From: Limnohabitans kasalickyi
GTDB taxonomy: Bacteria; Pseudomonadota; Gammaproteobacteria; Burkholderiales; Burkholderiaceae_C
Length of the DNA stretch: 64,000 nucleotides
Direction: 5' to 3'
NCBI GenBank assembly: GCA_965234325.1
Contig: OZ248407.1
Span: 682,001-746,000 of the forward strand
A model generated the notes under the pieces. The model was not told the DNA's origin, did not search any database, and saw only the letters and a program-made list of their open reading frames with translations. A program made the position numbers and the translations under genes. This document shows positions 30,431 to 39,061 of the stretch, piece after piece; position 1 is the first letter of the stretch, and the number at the start of each line of letters is the position of its first letter.

Positions 30431-31779
30431 CACAAGCCCCTCAAACGTCGGGCACCTCGGTGCCCCTTTGGCAGCAGTTGCAAGCCGTCGCGCAAGCCGT
30501 GGCGCAAGTGCGCCGAGGTGTTTCAGGCACGGCCGCACTTGATGCCGTGCCGTCAGCCTTGCGACCCGGCGTTCAAGCGCTCATGTTTCAAGTGCTGCGT
30601 CAGTTAGGACGCGCACAAGCCTTGCGCGCCCAATTGGCCAGTCGTGCGCCACCTCCGCTGCCTGATGCCTTGCTGTGCACCGCTTTGGCCTTGGCATGGG
30701 ACCCCGACAACGCACCGTACGAGCCTCATACCTTGGTCAACCAAGCCGTCGAAGCCGCCAAAAACACCCGCACCTTGCAGGCCAATGCCAGCTTTTTGAA
30801 TGCCTGTTTGCGACGTTTCTTGCGGGAGCGCGATGCCTTGGTGCGTGCCACCGACGGCGACGTGCAGGCCCAGTGGAACCACCCCGCTTGGTGGGTGAAA
30901 CGCGTACAAATCGATCACCCACAGCATTGGCAAGAGATATTGCGTGCCAATAACCAAGCCGCCCCCATGACCTTGCGGGTCAACACACAACGCATCTCGC
31001 GTGAGGCGCTGCAAACGCGTTGGCAAGCCGCTGGTGTCGCGTCACACACCGTGGGCGACCAAGGCTTGGTGCTCGGCCAAGCGCGTTCGGTGCGTGACAT
31101 TCCTGGCTTTGACGAAGGCTTGTGCTCCGTGCAAGACGCGGCGGCGCAGTGCGCTGCGCAACTGTTGTTGTCCGGATTGGTGCCGGCACAAAAAGGTGGC
31201 ATGCGCGTGTTAGATGCTTGCGCCGCACCTGGCGGCAAAACGGCACATTTGCTGGAAATGTTGCCCGCCAACGCCCAAGTCACCGCCTTGGACATTGACC
31301 CGAAACGCTGCGAGCGGGTGGCTGAAAACCTAGCCCGCCTGGGCCTGCACGCCAACGTGATTGCAGCGGACGCCGCATTGCCCAAAGGCTGGTGGGATGG
31401 CGAAGTGTTTGACGGCATTTTGTTGGATGCGCCTTGTACCGCGTCTGGCATCGTGCGACGTCACCCGGACGTGCGGTGGTTGCGCCGCGAGACCGACATT
31501 GCACAGCTCGCTGCGATTCAGAAAAACTTGCTCAAACGGCTGTGGCCCATGGTGCGACCGGGCGGTCGCCTGTTGTACTGCACCTGCTCGGTTTTTAAGG
31601 CCGAGGGGGATGATCAGCTCAAAACGTTTCTTGAACACAACACCGATGCCCGTTTGATGCCTTCTTTCGGACATTTGAGGCCACAAAATAGCGACCAAGT
31701 GGTCAGTCTCATCGACAATCTGCCAGGTGATCACGACGGCTTTTACTACGCTCTGCTGGAAAAAACTTCAGCCCTTTGA
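30427..31779 (+). CDS. rsmB: 16S rRNA m5C967 methyltransferase RsmB
   Basis: Methylates C967 of 16S rRNA with SAM. The 450-residue protein has an N-terminal NusB-like helical domain (about residues 15-160) and a Rossmann domain with VLDACAAPGGKTAHLLEM near 258, the DAPCTASGIVRRHPDVRW motif IV Cys near 337 and the catalytic TCSVF Cys near 388. Both RNA m5C cysteines are present. It starts inside the end of the LemA-like gene (ATGA) and overlaps the DUF4390 gene. Confidence 0.94.
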   Translation: MTQAPQTSGTSVPLWQQLQAVAQAVAQVRRGVSGTAALDAVPSALRPGVQALMFQVLRQLGRAQALRAQLASRAPPPLPDALLCTALALAWDPDNAPYEPHTLVNQAVEAAKNTRTLQANASFLNACLRRFLRERDALVRATDGDVQAQWNHPAWWVKRVQIDHPQHWQEILRANNQAAPMTLRVNTQRISREALQTRWQAAGVASHTVGDQGLVLGQARSVRDIPGFDEGLCSVQDAAAQCAAQLLLSGLVPAQKGGMRVLDACAAPGGKTAHLLEMLPANAQVTALDIDPKRCERVAENLARLGLHANVIAADAALPKGWWDGEVFDGILLDAPCTASGIVRRHPDVRWLRRETDIAQLAAIQKNLLKRLWPMVRPGGRLLYCTCSVFKAEGDDQLKTFLEHNTDARLMPSFGHLRPQNSDQVVSLIDNLPGDHDGFYYALLEKTSAL

Positions 31780-32392
31780 CCGTTTGGTCTCAGGCGCTCT
31801 GGGGCGACTGTGGCTTTGCATGGGCTTGCTTTTAGGTCTGTGTTGCACGCCGCTTTCTTGGGCGGACACGCCAGTGGAGATGCAAGGTCTGCGTGTCGAG
31901 CGTGTCGACAATGCGGTCACGATTTCTGCCAACATGCGTTTTGATCTACCCCCTTCTCTCGAAGAGGCGTTGCTCAAAGGTGTGTCGCTTTACTTTGTCA
32001 CCGAGGTCGATGTGGTGCGTGAGCGTTGGTATTTTTACGACAAACGGGTGGCCCATGCCGAGCGCCATGTCCGTTTGTTTTACATGCCGCTGACCCGACG
32101 TTGGCGGGTCAATATTTCGCCCCGTCCGTTCAGTGCGGGTGGTTTAGGCATGAGTCTGGGTCAGAGCTACGACACCGTTGACGAGGCCATGACGGCGGTT
32201 CAACGCATCGCACAGTGGCCGATTGCGCAAGCGGCTGACATCGATGCAGATGCCAAACAAAACATCAACCTCATTTTCAAACTCGACCTGACGCAGCTGC
32301 CACGGCCACTGCAAATTGGCGCGGCAGGGCAGAACGAGTGGAATCTGAATTTGAACAAATCTATGCGCTTGGTGCTGGAGCCCGCACGGTGA
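31727..32392 (+). CDS. DUF4390 secreted protein
   Basis: A DUF4390-family protein found between rsmB and ntrY in many betaproteobacteria; function unknown. A signal-like hydrophobic stretch (LWLCMGLLLGLCCTPLSWA) ends at a probable cleavage site before DTPVEMQGLRVERVDNAVTI. The mature part has conserved aromatic motifs such as SLYFVTEVDVVRERWYFYDK and LTRRWRVNISPRPF. The start is uncertain: GTG 31727 overlaps rsmB by 53 bases, while TTG 31784 and ATG 31820 would remove this overlap and better fit a signal peptide. Its end overlaps the kinase gene start (GTGA). Confidence 0.8.
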   Translation: MITTAFTTLCWKKLQPFDRLVSGALGRLWLCMGLLLGLCCTPLSWADTPVEMQGLRVERVDNAVTISANMRFDLPPSLEEALLKGVSLYFVTEVDVVRERWYFYDKRVAHAERHVRLFYMPLTRRWRVNISPRPFSAGGLGMSLGQSYDTVDEAMTAVQRIAQWPIAQAADIDADAKQNINLIFKLDLTQLPRPLQIGAAGQNEWNLNLNKSMRLVLEPAR

Positions 32393-34659
32393 TTTTTTGG
32401 GCTGATAAGCGGGCCAAGATCACTGGCTTTCAGTTCCGTTGGTTGCTCGTGATCAGTGCTGCCGTGGTGTTGGCTTTGGGTTTGGTGCTGCTGTTCTTGC
32501 TCACACAAGCCACCGACAACCGACAGCTCTATGAGCAAAACTACAGCCAGCTGTTTGGCCTGAATGTGGTGGTGGCAGCGCTGCTGATGGGCGTGATTGC
32601 GTGGCTCAGTGTGCGCTTGATCGTGCGTTTGCGACAAGGCAAATTTGGCAGCCGGTTGTTGCTGAAAATTGCGGCTACTTTTGCGTTGGTAGGGCTTTTT
32701 CCGGGCCTGTTGATTTACAGCGTGTCTTATCAGTTCGTATCCCGCTCGATAGAAAGCTGGTTTGACGTGAAGGTCGAAGGCGCCCTGGATGCGGGACTGA
32801 GTTTGGGGCGCGCCACCCTGGACACCTTGGCGAACGACTTAGGCCAAAAAACACGCAATGCCAGTGCGCAAATCAGCGATTTGCCAGACGCCTCTGCGGG
32901 CTTGGCGATGGATCGAATCCGCGATCAGTTGGGCGCTGACGATGCCATTTTGTGGAGCCTCTCAGGGCAAGCCTTGGCCAGCGCGGGTGAGTCGCGCTTC
33001 AAAATCAATCCCGCGCGACCGTCCTCGGCCTTCATTCGGCAAGTGAAAGCACAGGGAACGGTGACGCTGATCGAAGGTCTCGAAGACGCCAACGCGCAAG
33101 GCACGGCACAGGCCCGAATTCGAGCTTGGGTGGTGGTCGCGCCGTCGGGGCTGGGACTGATGGAAGAGGTGCGCATTCTGCAAGTCACCAAGGCCATTCC
33201 ACCCACGCTGGTCAGCAACGCCTTGGCGGTGGAGACGGCCTACCGTGAGTATCAAGAGCGTGCCTTGGGACGCGATGGTTTGCGCAGCATGTACATTGGC
33301 ACCTTGACCTTGAGTTTGTTCTTGGCTGTCTTTGGTGCGGTGCTGCTGGCGGTGCTGCTGGGCAATCAATTGGCGCGACCCCTGCTTATGCTGGCCGAAG
33401 GTGTGCGCGATGTGGCCGCGGGTGACTTGAGTCCCAAACCCGCTTTGCAAGGCCGGGATGAACTCGGTGGCCTGACCCGCTCTTTTGCAGACATGACGCA
33501 GCAGCTGTCCGATGCCCGTGCCGCCGTGGACCGAAGCATGCAGCAGGTGCACACCTCGCGGGCTAACCTGCAAACCATTTTGGACAACCTCACTGCCGGC
33601 GTGATTGTGCTCAGCGATCAAGGCGTCATTGAGTCGTCCAACCCAGGTGCCACCCGCATCTTGCGTGTGCCTTTGGCCGCGTGGGAGGGGCGTGTGTTGG
33701 GTGAGATTGAGGGCTTGGCCGAATTCGCCAAACATGTACAAGACGAATTTGAAGGATTTTGGGGCGAGCGCAGCCAGCACGGTTTGGACCATTGGCAGCA
33801 ATCGTTTGAGCTGCATGCCACCGCCATGAGCCCTGCCGTGCAGCTGACGGATGAACATCGACAGCACATCACCTTGCTGGCACGTGGTGCGGTGTTACCC
33901 AACAACGCGCGGCTGTTGGTGTTTGACGATATTTCTGAAATCGTGTCGGCCCAGCGTGCGCAGGCTTGGGGCGAAGTGGCGCGTCGTTTGGCGCATGAAA
34001 TCAAAAACCCACTCACGCCCATTCAGTTGTCGGCAGAGCGGTTGGCCATGAAGCTCGAAGGCAAAGTGGAAGAGCCGGAACGTTTGATTTTGAACAAATC
34101 GGTCAAAACCATCGTCGATCAAGTGGATGCCATGAAGCGCCTGGTCAACGAGTTTCGTGACTATGCGCGCTTGCCCGTCGCAGAGCTCAAACCACTCGAT
34201 TTGAACGCTTTGGTGCAAGACGTGATGCAGCTGTACGGCAGCGAAAACGCCGCCGTGCCCGTTGACGCTGAGCTTGACCCTGCTTGTCCACCCATTCAAG
34301 GGGATGCCCAGCAACTGCGCCAAGTGGTGCACAACTTGCTGCAAAACGCACAAGACGCCACGGGTGCTTGCGAGCACCCACACGTATCCATCGCCACGCA
34401 ATGGGTGCCCACATCGGGCCGCGTGCGCTTGGTGGTGCGTGACAACGGACCCGGCTTTCCTTTGAAAATATTGAAGCGCGCGTTTGAACCTTACGTCACA
34501 ACCAAGAGCCGAGGCACGGGCTTAGGCCTGGCCGTGGTCAAGAAAATTGCCGATGAACACGGTGCGCGCATTGATTTGAAGAACCGCGAATCCGAGGGGG
34601 CGGTGGTGGGGGCCCAAGTGTCGTTATCATTCCAAGTTGCAGATTTGCAACACACATAA
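32389..34659 (+). CDS. NtrY-like sensor histidine kinase
   Basis: Membrane kinase of about 756 residues. Hydrophobic segments occur near residues 15-40, 58-78 and 95-120; a periplasmic domain follows up to a fourth helix near 308-330. HAMP comes next, then a PAS-like segment (NLTAGVIVLSDQGVIESSNP), the H-box RRLAHEIKNPLTPIQLSAERL, N-box VVHNLLQNAQDAT, DNGPGFP and TKSRGTGLGLAVVKKIADEHG. The GTG at 32389 overlaps the DUF4390 stop and is chosen over the longer frame from 32338. The pair with the next gene resembles NtrY/NtrX nitrogen or redox control. The signal it senses cannot be read from sequence. Confidence 0.9.
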   Translation: MIFWADKRAKITGFQFRWLLVISAAVVLALGLVLLFLLTQATDNRQLYEQNYSQLFGLNVVVAALLMGVIAWLSVRLIVRLRQGKFGSRLLLKIAATFALVGLFPGLLIYSVSYQFVSRSIESWFDVKVEGALDAGLSLGRATLDTLANDLGQKTRNASAQISDLPDASAGLAMDRIRDQLGADDAILWSLSGQALASAGESRFKINPARPSSAFIRQVKAQGTVTLIEGLEDANAQGTAQARIRAWVVVAPSGLGLMEEVRILQVTKAIPPTLVSNALAVETAYREYQERALGRDGLRSMYIGTLTLSLFLAVFGAVLLAVLLGNQLARPLLMLAEGVRDVAAGDLSPKPALQGRDELGGLTRSFADMTQQLSDARAAVDRSMQQVHTSRANLQTILDNLTAGVIVLSDQGVIESSNPGATRILRVPLAAWEGRVLGEIEGLAEFAKHVQDEFEGFWGERSQHGLDHWQQSFELHATAMSPAVQLTDEHRQHITLLARGAVLPNNARLLVFDDISEIVSAQRAQAWGEVARRLAHEIKNPLTPIQLSAERLAMKLEGKVEEPERLILNKSVKTIVDQVDAMKRLVNEFRDYARLPVAELKPLDLNALVQDVMQLYGSENAAVPVDAELDPACPPIQGDAQQLRQVVHNLLQNAQDATGACEHPHVSIATQWVPTSGRVRLVVRDNGPGFPLKILKRAFEPYVTTKSRGTGLGLAVVKKIADEHGARIDLKNRESEGAVVGAQVSLSFQVADLQHT

Positions 34660-34688
34660 TTTTTAAGTGCAACGAGACGCGGGCAGAC

Positions 34689-35351
34689 ATGGCAAACATA
34701 TTGGTGGTGGACGACGAGTTAGGCATTCGTGACCTGTTGTTTGAAATTCTTAACGACGAAGGGCATGCCGTTCAGGTGGCAGAAAATGCGGCGCAAGCGC
34801 GTGCTGCACGCTTGGAGGCACGGCCCGATTTGGTGTTGCTAGACATTTGGATGCCAGACACTGACGGCGTCACGTTGTTGAAAGAGTGGGCCGGCTCAGG
34901 CTTGCTCAATATGCCTGTGATCATGATGAGTGGCCACGCCACCATCGACACAGCCGTCGAAGCCACTCGTATTGGCGCCCATGCGTTTTTAGAAAAACCC
35001 ATCACCTTGCAAAAACTGCTCAAAGCGGTGGAGCAAGGTCTGGTGCGCAAACAAGCTGTGGCGGGGGCGACAAAAAACTCGGCCACACCCGCCTCAGGCG
35101 ATGCACAGAAGCTCGGGCACCCCGCGGCCGCTATGGCGCCGTTACCCGCGACACACCAAAGCTTTGAATTGGAGTTGCCTTTGCGCGAAGCACGCGACGC
35201 TTTCGAGCGTGCTTATTTTGAGTATCACTTGACCCAAGAGAACGGCTCGATGACACGCGTCGCAGAAAAAACGGGACTAGAGCGAACGCATCTTTATCGC
35301 AAGCTCAAGCAGCTGGGCGTGGACTTATCCAAAACCAAACGCAACGCTTGA
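34689..35351 (+). CDS. NtrX-like response regulator without AAA+ domain
   Basis: A 220-residue regulator. The receiver domain (about 1-120) has the acidic pair DDE near residue 8, phospho-acceptor Asp in LLDIWMPD near 53, Ser/Thr MSGHA near 80 and Lys EKP near 103. A Pro/Ala-rich linker follows, then a Fis-type HTH with TRVAEKTGLERTHLYRKLKQ near 190-210. NtrX/NtrC proteins have a central sigma-54 AAA+ ATPase with a GAFTGA loop; here it is missing altogether, so the protein probably binds DNA without contacting sigma-54, like ActR/RegA. It is 29 bases downstream of the kinase gene. Confidence 0.9.
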   Translation: MANILVVDDELGIRDLLFEILNDEGHAVQVAENAAQARAARLEARPDLVLLDIWMPDTDGVTLLKEWAGSGLLNMPVIMMSGHATIDTAVEATRIGAHAFLEKPITLQKLLKAVEQGLVRKQAVAGATKNSATPASGDAQKLGHPAAAMAPLPATHQSFELELPLREARDAFERAYFEYHLTQENGSMTRVAEKTGLERTHLYRKLKQLGVDLSKTKRNA

Positions 35352-35972
35352 TCATTGGCGAGGGTCATGCTTCGACTCGTTGTTGATGGGCGCTGTTGAG
35401 GCGCGTTTACTGGCAAATTGGACCATCTGCGTGTGATTAGCCAGCCAGCGCAGCACCAATGCCCCGATCACAGCCCCGTTCAAGTCGCCCAGCATCATGA
35501 ATACCAGCTGGTTGGGATTGACCAGTTGCGAAGGGTCAAACACAGACCACATGGCGTGGTGCATCAATGAATTGACCACCGCGTAGAGCAGGGCCAGCGA
35601 GATCAAGTCGCTCAAGCGAACCAAGGACAGCTCTCTTTTTTGCATGAAGCGCATCAGAAATACGGACAACGTGGCACCCGCCGTTGAGACCGTTGCATTG
35701 GCCAAACTCACCCAAAAATTGTCAGGTGACCAAGCAATCAAAAGTAAGCAACCAATGGCTGTTCCTAGCGTTCCCCAGACCATGCCCAGCAACAAAACAT
35801 TGGCCAATCGCAGAAAATTTGGGAGATAAATAAAGCTGATGTGTGGCGAAATTTCCAATGACGCAAACAACCAGCCATTGAACAAATGCACTGCACAAAA
35901 GAACACGCCTGCTGCGGCCGCGAGGCCTAAAAATTCAATCGGGAAAGTTGTTTCTTTGTGGTGCTGCGGCAT
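35352..35972 (-). CDS. Integral membrane protein, MASE1-like, unknown function
   Basis: A 206-residue protein with five or six predicted membrane helices, at about residues 12-36, 50-80, 86-108, 118-140 and 160-180. The stretch SPHISFIYLPNFLRLANVLLLG and the following Gly-rich helix GMVWGTLGTAIGCLLL resemble MASE1-type sensory membrane domains, but no output domain is attached. The C-terminal tail is short and polar. Convergent with the response regulator gene, with abutting stops. I do not recognise a specific function. Confidence 0.7.
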   Translation of the reverse strand: MPQHHKETTFPIEFLGLAAAAGVFFCAVHLFNGWLFASLEISPHISFIYLPNFLRLANVLLLGMVWGTLGTAIGCLLLIAWSPDNFWVSLANATVSTAGATLSVFLMRFMQKRELSLVRLSDLISLALLYAVVNSLMHHAMWSVFDPSQLVNPNQLVFMMLGDLNGAVIGALVLRWLANHTQMVQFASKRASTAPINNESKHDPRQ

Positions 35973-36052
35973 GGGTGTGGATGTAATCTCGCTGGAATTA
36001 TCAAGTAATCCAGATACGGGTGATGGGCATCGGCCTGACGACTTGTCCGTGT

Positions 36053-36058
36053 TACAAT
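36053..36058 (+). promoter_or_regulatory. -10 box TACAAT of tRNA-Phe
   Basis: TACAAT ends ten bases before the mature tRNA-Phe start at 36068. No clear -35 hexamer is seen at the right distance. The element integrases downstream could be transcribed from here only if the intervening terminator at 36150 is bypassed. Confidence 0.4.
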
Positions 36059-36067
36059 TTCGGTTAT

Positions 36068-36143
36068 GGCCCGGTAGCTCAGTTGGTAGAGCAGCGGATT
36101 GAAAATCCGCGTGTCACAGGTTCGATCCCCGTCCAGGCCACCA
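36068..36143 (+). tRNA. tRNA-Phe (GAA), integration target
   Basis: A 76-base cloverleaf with anticodon loop TTGAAAA (GAA) and encoded CCA. Two stem positions do not pair: C5 against A68 in the acceptor stem (GGCCCGG with CCAGGCC) and A51 against C63 in the T stem (ACAGG with CCCGT). The last 45 bases are the attL copy of the repeat found again at 48000 and 56388. The mismatched 3' half may therefore derive from an integrated element. It is the only tRNA-Phe in this window. Confidence 0.93.
36099..36143 (+). other. attL: 45-bp direct repeat, copy 1
   Basis: Runs from the anticodon loop (TTGAAAATCCGCGTGTCAC) to the CCA end of tRNA-Phe. It differs from copy 3 (56388-56432) by a single base and from copy 2 (48000-48044) by three bases in the T arm. 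Identity starts in the anticodon loop, a typical crossover place for tyrosine integrases. Confidence 0.9.
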
Positions 36144-36149
36144 TATAGT

Positions 36150-36184
36150 AAGCGTAGCATGTGAAAACGTGCTACGCTTTTCTA
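36150..36184 (+). terminator. Terminator after tRNA-Phe/attL
   Basis: AAGCGTAGCA (36150-36159) pairs with TGCTACGCTT (36170-36179), with a T-run following (TTTTCT). It lies inside element A, seven bases after the attL repeat, and replaces the chromosomal tRNA terminator, which has been pushed to 56439. Confidence 0.8.
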
Positions 36185-36605
36185 TTGCACGAACGTCGCA
36201 CGGTTTTGCTTCTGCAAACAAAAGAAAACGTGTGGTTTTCTAAAGTGCTTCACTTAGCACTCCTACCCACACTCTCCCCACACAAAACGTTTGTATAGCG
36301 GCTATACAAACAGCAAGCGCAAGCCTACACAGCTACAGCGCACACGCACAGCAACCCTACAGCGCACGTAAACAGCAAGCCGCTACTCACACGTGCAACC
36401 CACTTTGTTATGCGCTTGTACGGCGGTTTATTGCGTTGAACGGCGCTAGCAGTAGGCGCACACAGCTACAGCGCACGTAACCCGCACTCGTTTCAAGCGC
36501 CAGCAACCCGCACAAACAGAAGAAAAGTTAACGTTTACCCACAACAAAAGCAGAAAGCTGTCGCACGTTTTCAATTTTGACAATAAACTGTACATACAAC
36601 AGCAA
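36185..36605. other. Non-coding left end of element A with repeats
   Basis: No gene in 421 bases. It contains the palindrome GTTTGTATAGC-G-GCTATACAAAC (36289-36311) and three direct copies of CTACAGCGCAC at 36333, 36357 and 36466. Its composition is strongly A/C-rich on this strand. Placed between attL and the integrase gene, these repeats are candidates for integrase arm-type sites, an excisionase site or the integrase promoter operator. Confidence 0.55.
36289..36311. repeat. Element palindrome, copy 1
   Basis: An 11+1+11 inverted repeat. Its inner 19 bases, TTGTATAGCGGCTATACAA, recur exactly at 47708-47726 and in a variant (TTGTATA/TATACAA, same spacing) at 44908-44926. These three copies lie near both ends of element A and directly upstream of a membrane protein gene. 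Confidence 0.75.
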
Positions 36606-37904
36606 GTGAAAGTGCGTGTGAAATTAGACGTAAAGCAAGTTAATGAGAATTTGGCACACGCACGTAACGGCGAGGTAGTGCTTTACAAACGTGGAGACAG
36701 CAAACGCTGGCAAGCACGTTTCAAACTTAAAGACTTAAAGTGGCACAGGGTTGCGACTAAGCACGTCAATTTGCAATACGCCGCAGAAGTTGCTTGCGAA
36801 GCCTACGACAGAGCCCGCTTCTTGTTTGCAGAAAACATACCCGTAAGTAGCAAACGCTTTGACGTTGCCGCAAACCTAGCGGTTGAAGAAATGCAAAAGC
36901 AAATTGCAAGCGGCACAGGCAAAGCTGTCTACAACGACTACGTAACAGTCATTAAGAAATACCTAATTCCGTATTTTGGGAAGTACCACATAAACACAAT
37001 TGGGTACGAACAAATGCAAGCGTTTGGCAAGTGGCGTGAAAAAGAAATGAAACGCAAGCCAGTAGCAAGCACTATTACTACGCACATAAGTGCAATGAAC
37101 CGTGTGTTTGACGTAGCACTTGAACGTGGTTGGATTGCACAAGCGCAAGTGCCAAAAGTTAAAAACAACGGCGCTAAAGGCACCGCACGTGAAGCATTTA
37201 GCCAAAGTGAATACAACAGCTTAACTAGCTTTATGGTTAAGTGGAGTGGCGAAGGGCACACGGAAAAGACAAGACAAATGCGTACGCTGTTGCGTGACTA
37301 TGTGCTTGTATTGAAAAACACAGGAATGCGACACGGTACGGAAGCACTAGGCTTAAAGTGGAAAGACATTGCATTTGTTACAAAAGACAAAGAAAAGTAT
37401 TTGCAGTTAACTGTTACAGGAAAAACAGGAAGGCGCACACTCATTGCAAACCACCACACAGAAACGTATTTGCATAGGTTGCAGTTACGACAGCCAGCAC
37501 TTGCAAAGTTAACGTTTGAAGCATTGCTAAAGAAGAAAGTAAACGAGCCTGTCTTTAAGCTAGCGAATGGCGAAACGACAAAGAATTTGATTGGTACGTT
37601 TAGAGTGCTAATGAAAGACAGCGGCTTAGACAAAGACAGAGACACAAAACACAAACGTACTTTGTACTCGTTGCGTCACACATACGCACACGAAGCATTA
37701 ATGAAAGACAAAATGGACGTGTACACGCTTGCAGAACAAATGGGTACAAGTGTGAAAATGATTGAACAACATTACGGACACTTAAAACCAGCAATGAAAG
37801 CAGACAAAATTGCTGGCAAGCGTTGGGTTCCAAAAGAGGAATCCAAGCAAGAAGTTGTTGAAGAAGTAAAAACAATTAAACCAAAATTAAAGGTGGTTAA
37901 ATGA
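36606..37904 (+). CDS. Tyrosine-type site-specific integrase (element A)
   Basis: A 432-residue integrase likely responsible for insertion at tRNA-Phe. After an N-terminal arm-binding-like region, a SAM-like core-binding domain covers about residues 95-185. The catalytic domain has Arg I in NTGMRHGTEALGLKW near 240, box II as TLYSLRHTYAHEAL near 355 and the nucleophile Tyr in MIEQHYGHLKP near 395. The His of the HxxR box is Tyr here (YSLR), and the usual GHS is GTS; the element B integrase has the same two deviations, marking one subfamily. The start is GTG 36606; no ATG fits better. The next gene's ATG overlaps the stop. Confidence 0.9.
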   Translation: MKVRVKLDVKQVNENLAHARNGEVVLYKRGDSKRWQARFKLKDLKWHRVATKHVNLQYAAEVACEAYDRARFLFAENIPVSSKRFDVAANLAVEEMQKQIASGTGKAVYNDYVTVIKKYLIPYFGKYHINTIGYEQMQAFGKWREKEMKRKPVASTITTHISAMNRVFDVALERGWIAQAQVPKVKNNGAKGTAREAFSQSEYNSLTSFMVKWSGEGHTEKTRQMRTLLRDYVLVLKNTGMRHGTEALGLKWKDIAFVTKDKEKYLQLTVTGKTGRRTLIANHHTETYLHRLQLRQPALAKLTFEALLKKKVNEPVFKLANGETTKNLIGTFRVLMKDSGLDKDRDTKHKRTLYSLRHTYAHEALMKDKMDVYTLAEQMGTSVKMIEQHYGHLKPAMKADKIAGKRWVPKEESKQEVVEEVKTIKPKLKVVK

Positions 37905-39061
37905 ATACGGAATTAGTTGCTTACATTTTGATTATTGGAGTGGTGTCAGCGTATTTTTACGTTGCAAGTTCAAAATTGAAAAATGAAACGATTCGATTTG
38001 ACAAAGCAAATCCGTTACCAGTTGGATGCAAAGTAATCTATGCGTTAGCTGTGTTAACAATTGTAACGAACATGCTGTTTAGCAAAAGTGGTGGACTGAC
38101 AGTTGTTTTGTGGGGATATTTAATTTGGCACTTCCACAAGAGAAACATAGTTGAAGCAGTGAAAGTTGCTAAGTTCAATTTCTATTTCATAGTGGGTTTA
38201 ATTGGAGTTGCAATTATTGCAACGCTATTTGTTAATGACAGTTCGTACCCCATAACTATTGGCGGTTTAGCAATGCTGGGGGTTATATTTGGAACCTTTT
38301 TGCACTCGATTTATACGTACTTGCTTAAGTTGAAAGAGGTTGCCATTAGTGACGCTACAACAGCCATTTTCACTAGTAAAAAAGAAGCAAACGAATCACA
38401 TTACGCAGAAGCATTTAGTGAATTGTCTAGTGACATGCGTAGAGACGGACTGTGGGCTGTTGCGCTTGCAAATAACAATGGTGACGAAAATAAGGCGAAA
38501 GCTGAGTACATAAAAAAACGTGTGCTGGAGTTGTCAACGTCTCAAAGCACTAGTGAATACGTACAACCACTAGTAAAAGCAAAGAGTGAAGAAATTTCGT
38601 TCATACAAAAAAATACAGCATTATTTTTCTTTGTTTTGCCGACAGCCGCATTAATAGCAATTTACATAGCTGTATTCGATAAAAACTTGTTGGATTCAAC
38701 TAAGAAGACGTTTACTCCAATTGAGTGTACGGAGTGCAGTGACGAGGGCTGTAAAGGAACAAACATACTAAGAAGCATTGAAATTGATTCTGTCTCAAAG
38801 ACATTCAAAATTAATTTCACAGGAACAAATGGAGAGTTGCAAAGCGTAACTAAAGGAGAAAAAGATAACTGTGCATTTCCTACTAACGATAAATTTACGT
38901 TTGGGTGTTTAACAAATTCAAGTTCAAATGTTGCAGGATACTTTTTTACTTCAAGTAACAACTTGTCATTTGATGGCAAATACTTCACAAATGAAAGTCA
39001 TTCAACAACAAACAATTCACCTGCTAAATTAGTCTTTAGACAGCAATGCAGGATGCAGTAA
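37901..39061 (+). CDS. Membrane protein of unknown function (386 aa)
   Basis: I do not recognise this protein. Four hydrophobic segments lie in the first half (about residues 5-25, 45-62, 88-110, 115-145). A charged cytoplasmic-looking stretch of about 80 residues follows, then another helix (FFFVLPTAALIAIYIAVF, about 248-266). A C-terminal part has several Cys (CTECSDEGCKG) and is rich in Ser/Asn. This layout suggests a sensor- or effector-type membrane protein with an extracytoplasmic C-terminus. It overlaps the integrase gene (ATGA) and the next gene (TAATG), so it starts the cargo operon. AT-rich and foreign to the host. Confidence 0.75.
   Translation: MNTELVAYILIIGVVSAYFYVASSKLKNETIRFDKANPLPVGCKVIYALAVLTIVTNMLFSKSGGLTVVLWGYLIWHFHKRNIVEAVKVAKFNFYFIVGLIGVAIIATLFVNDSSYPITIGGLAMLGVIFGTFLHSIYTYLLKLKEVAISDATTAIFTSKKEANESHYAEAFSELSSDMRRDGLWAVALANNNGDENKAKAEYIKKRVLELSTSQSTSEYVQPLVKAKSEEISFIQKNTALFFFVLPTAALIAIYIAVFDKNLLDSTKKTFTPIECTECSDEGCKGTNILRSIEIDSVSKTFKINFTGTNGELQSVTKGEKDNCAFPTNDKFTFGCLTNSSSNVAGYFFTSSNNLSFDGKYFTNESHSTTNNSPAKLVFRQQCRMQ

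Noticed and set aside
36333..36476. CRISPR-like array
   Set aside because: Three short repeats with unequal spacing (24 and 109 bases), no spacers of constant size and no cas genes.
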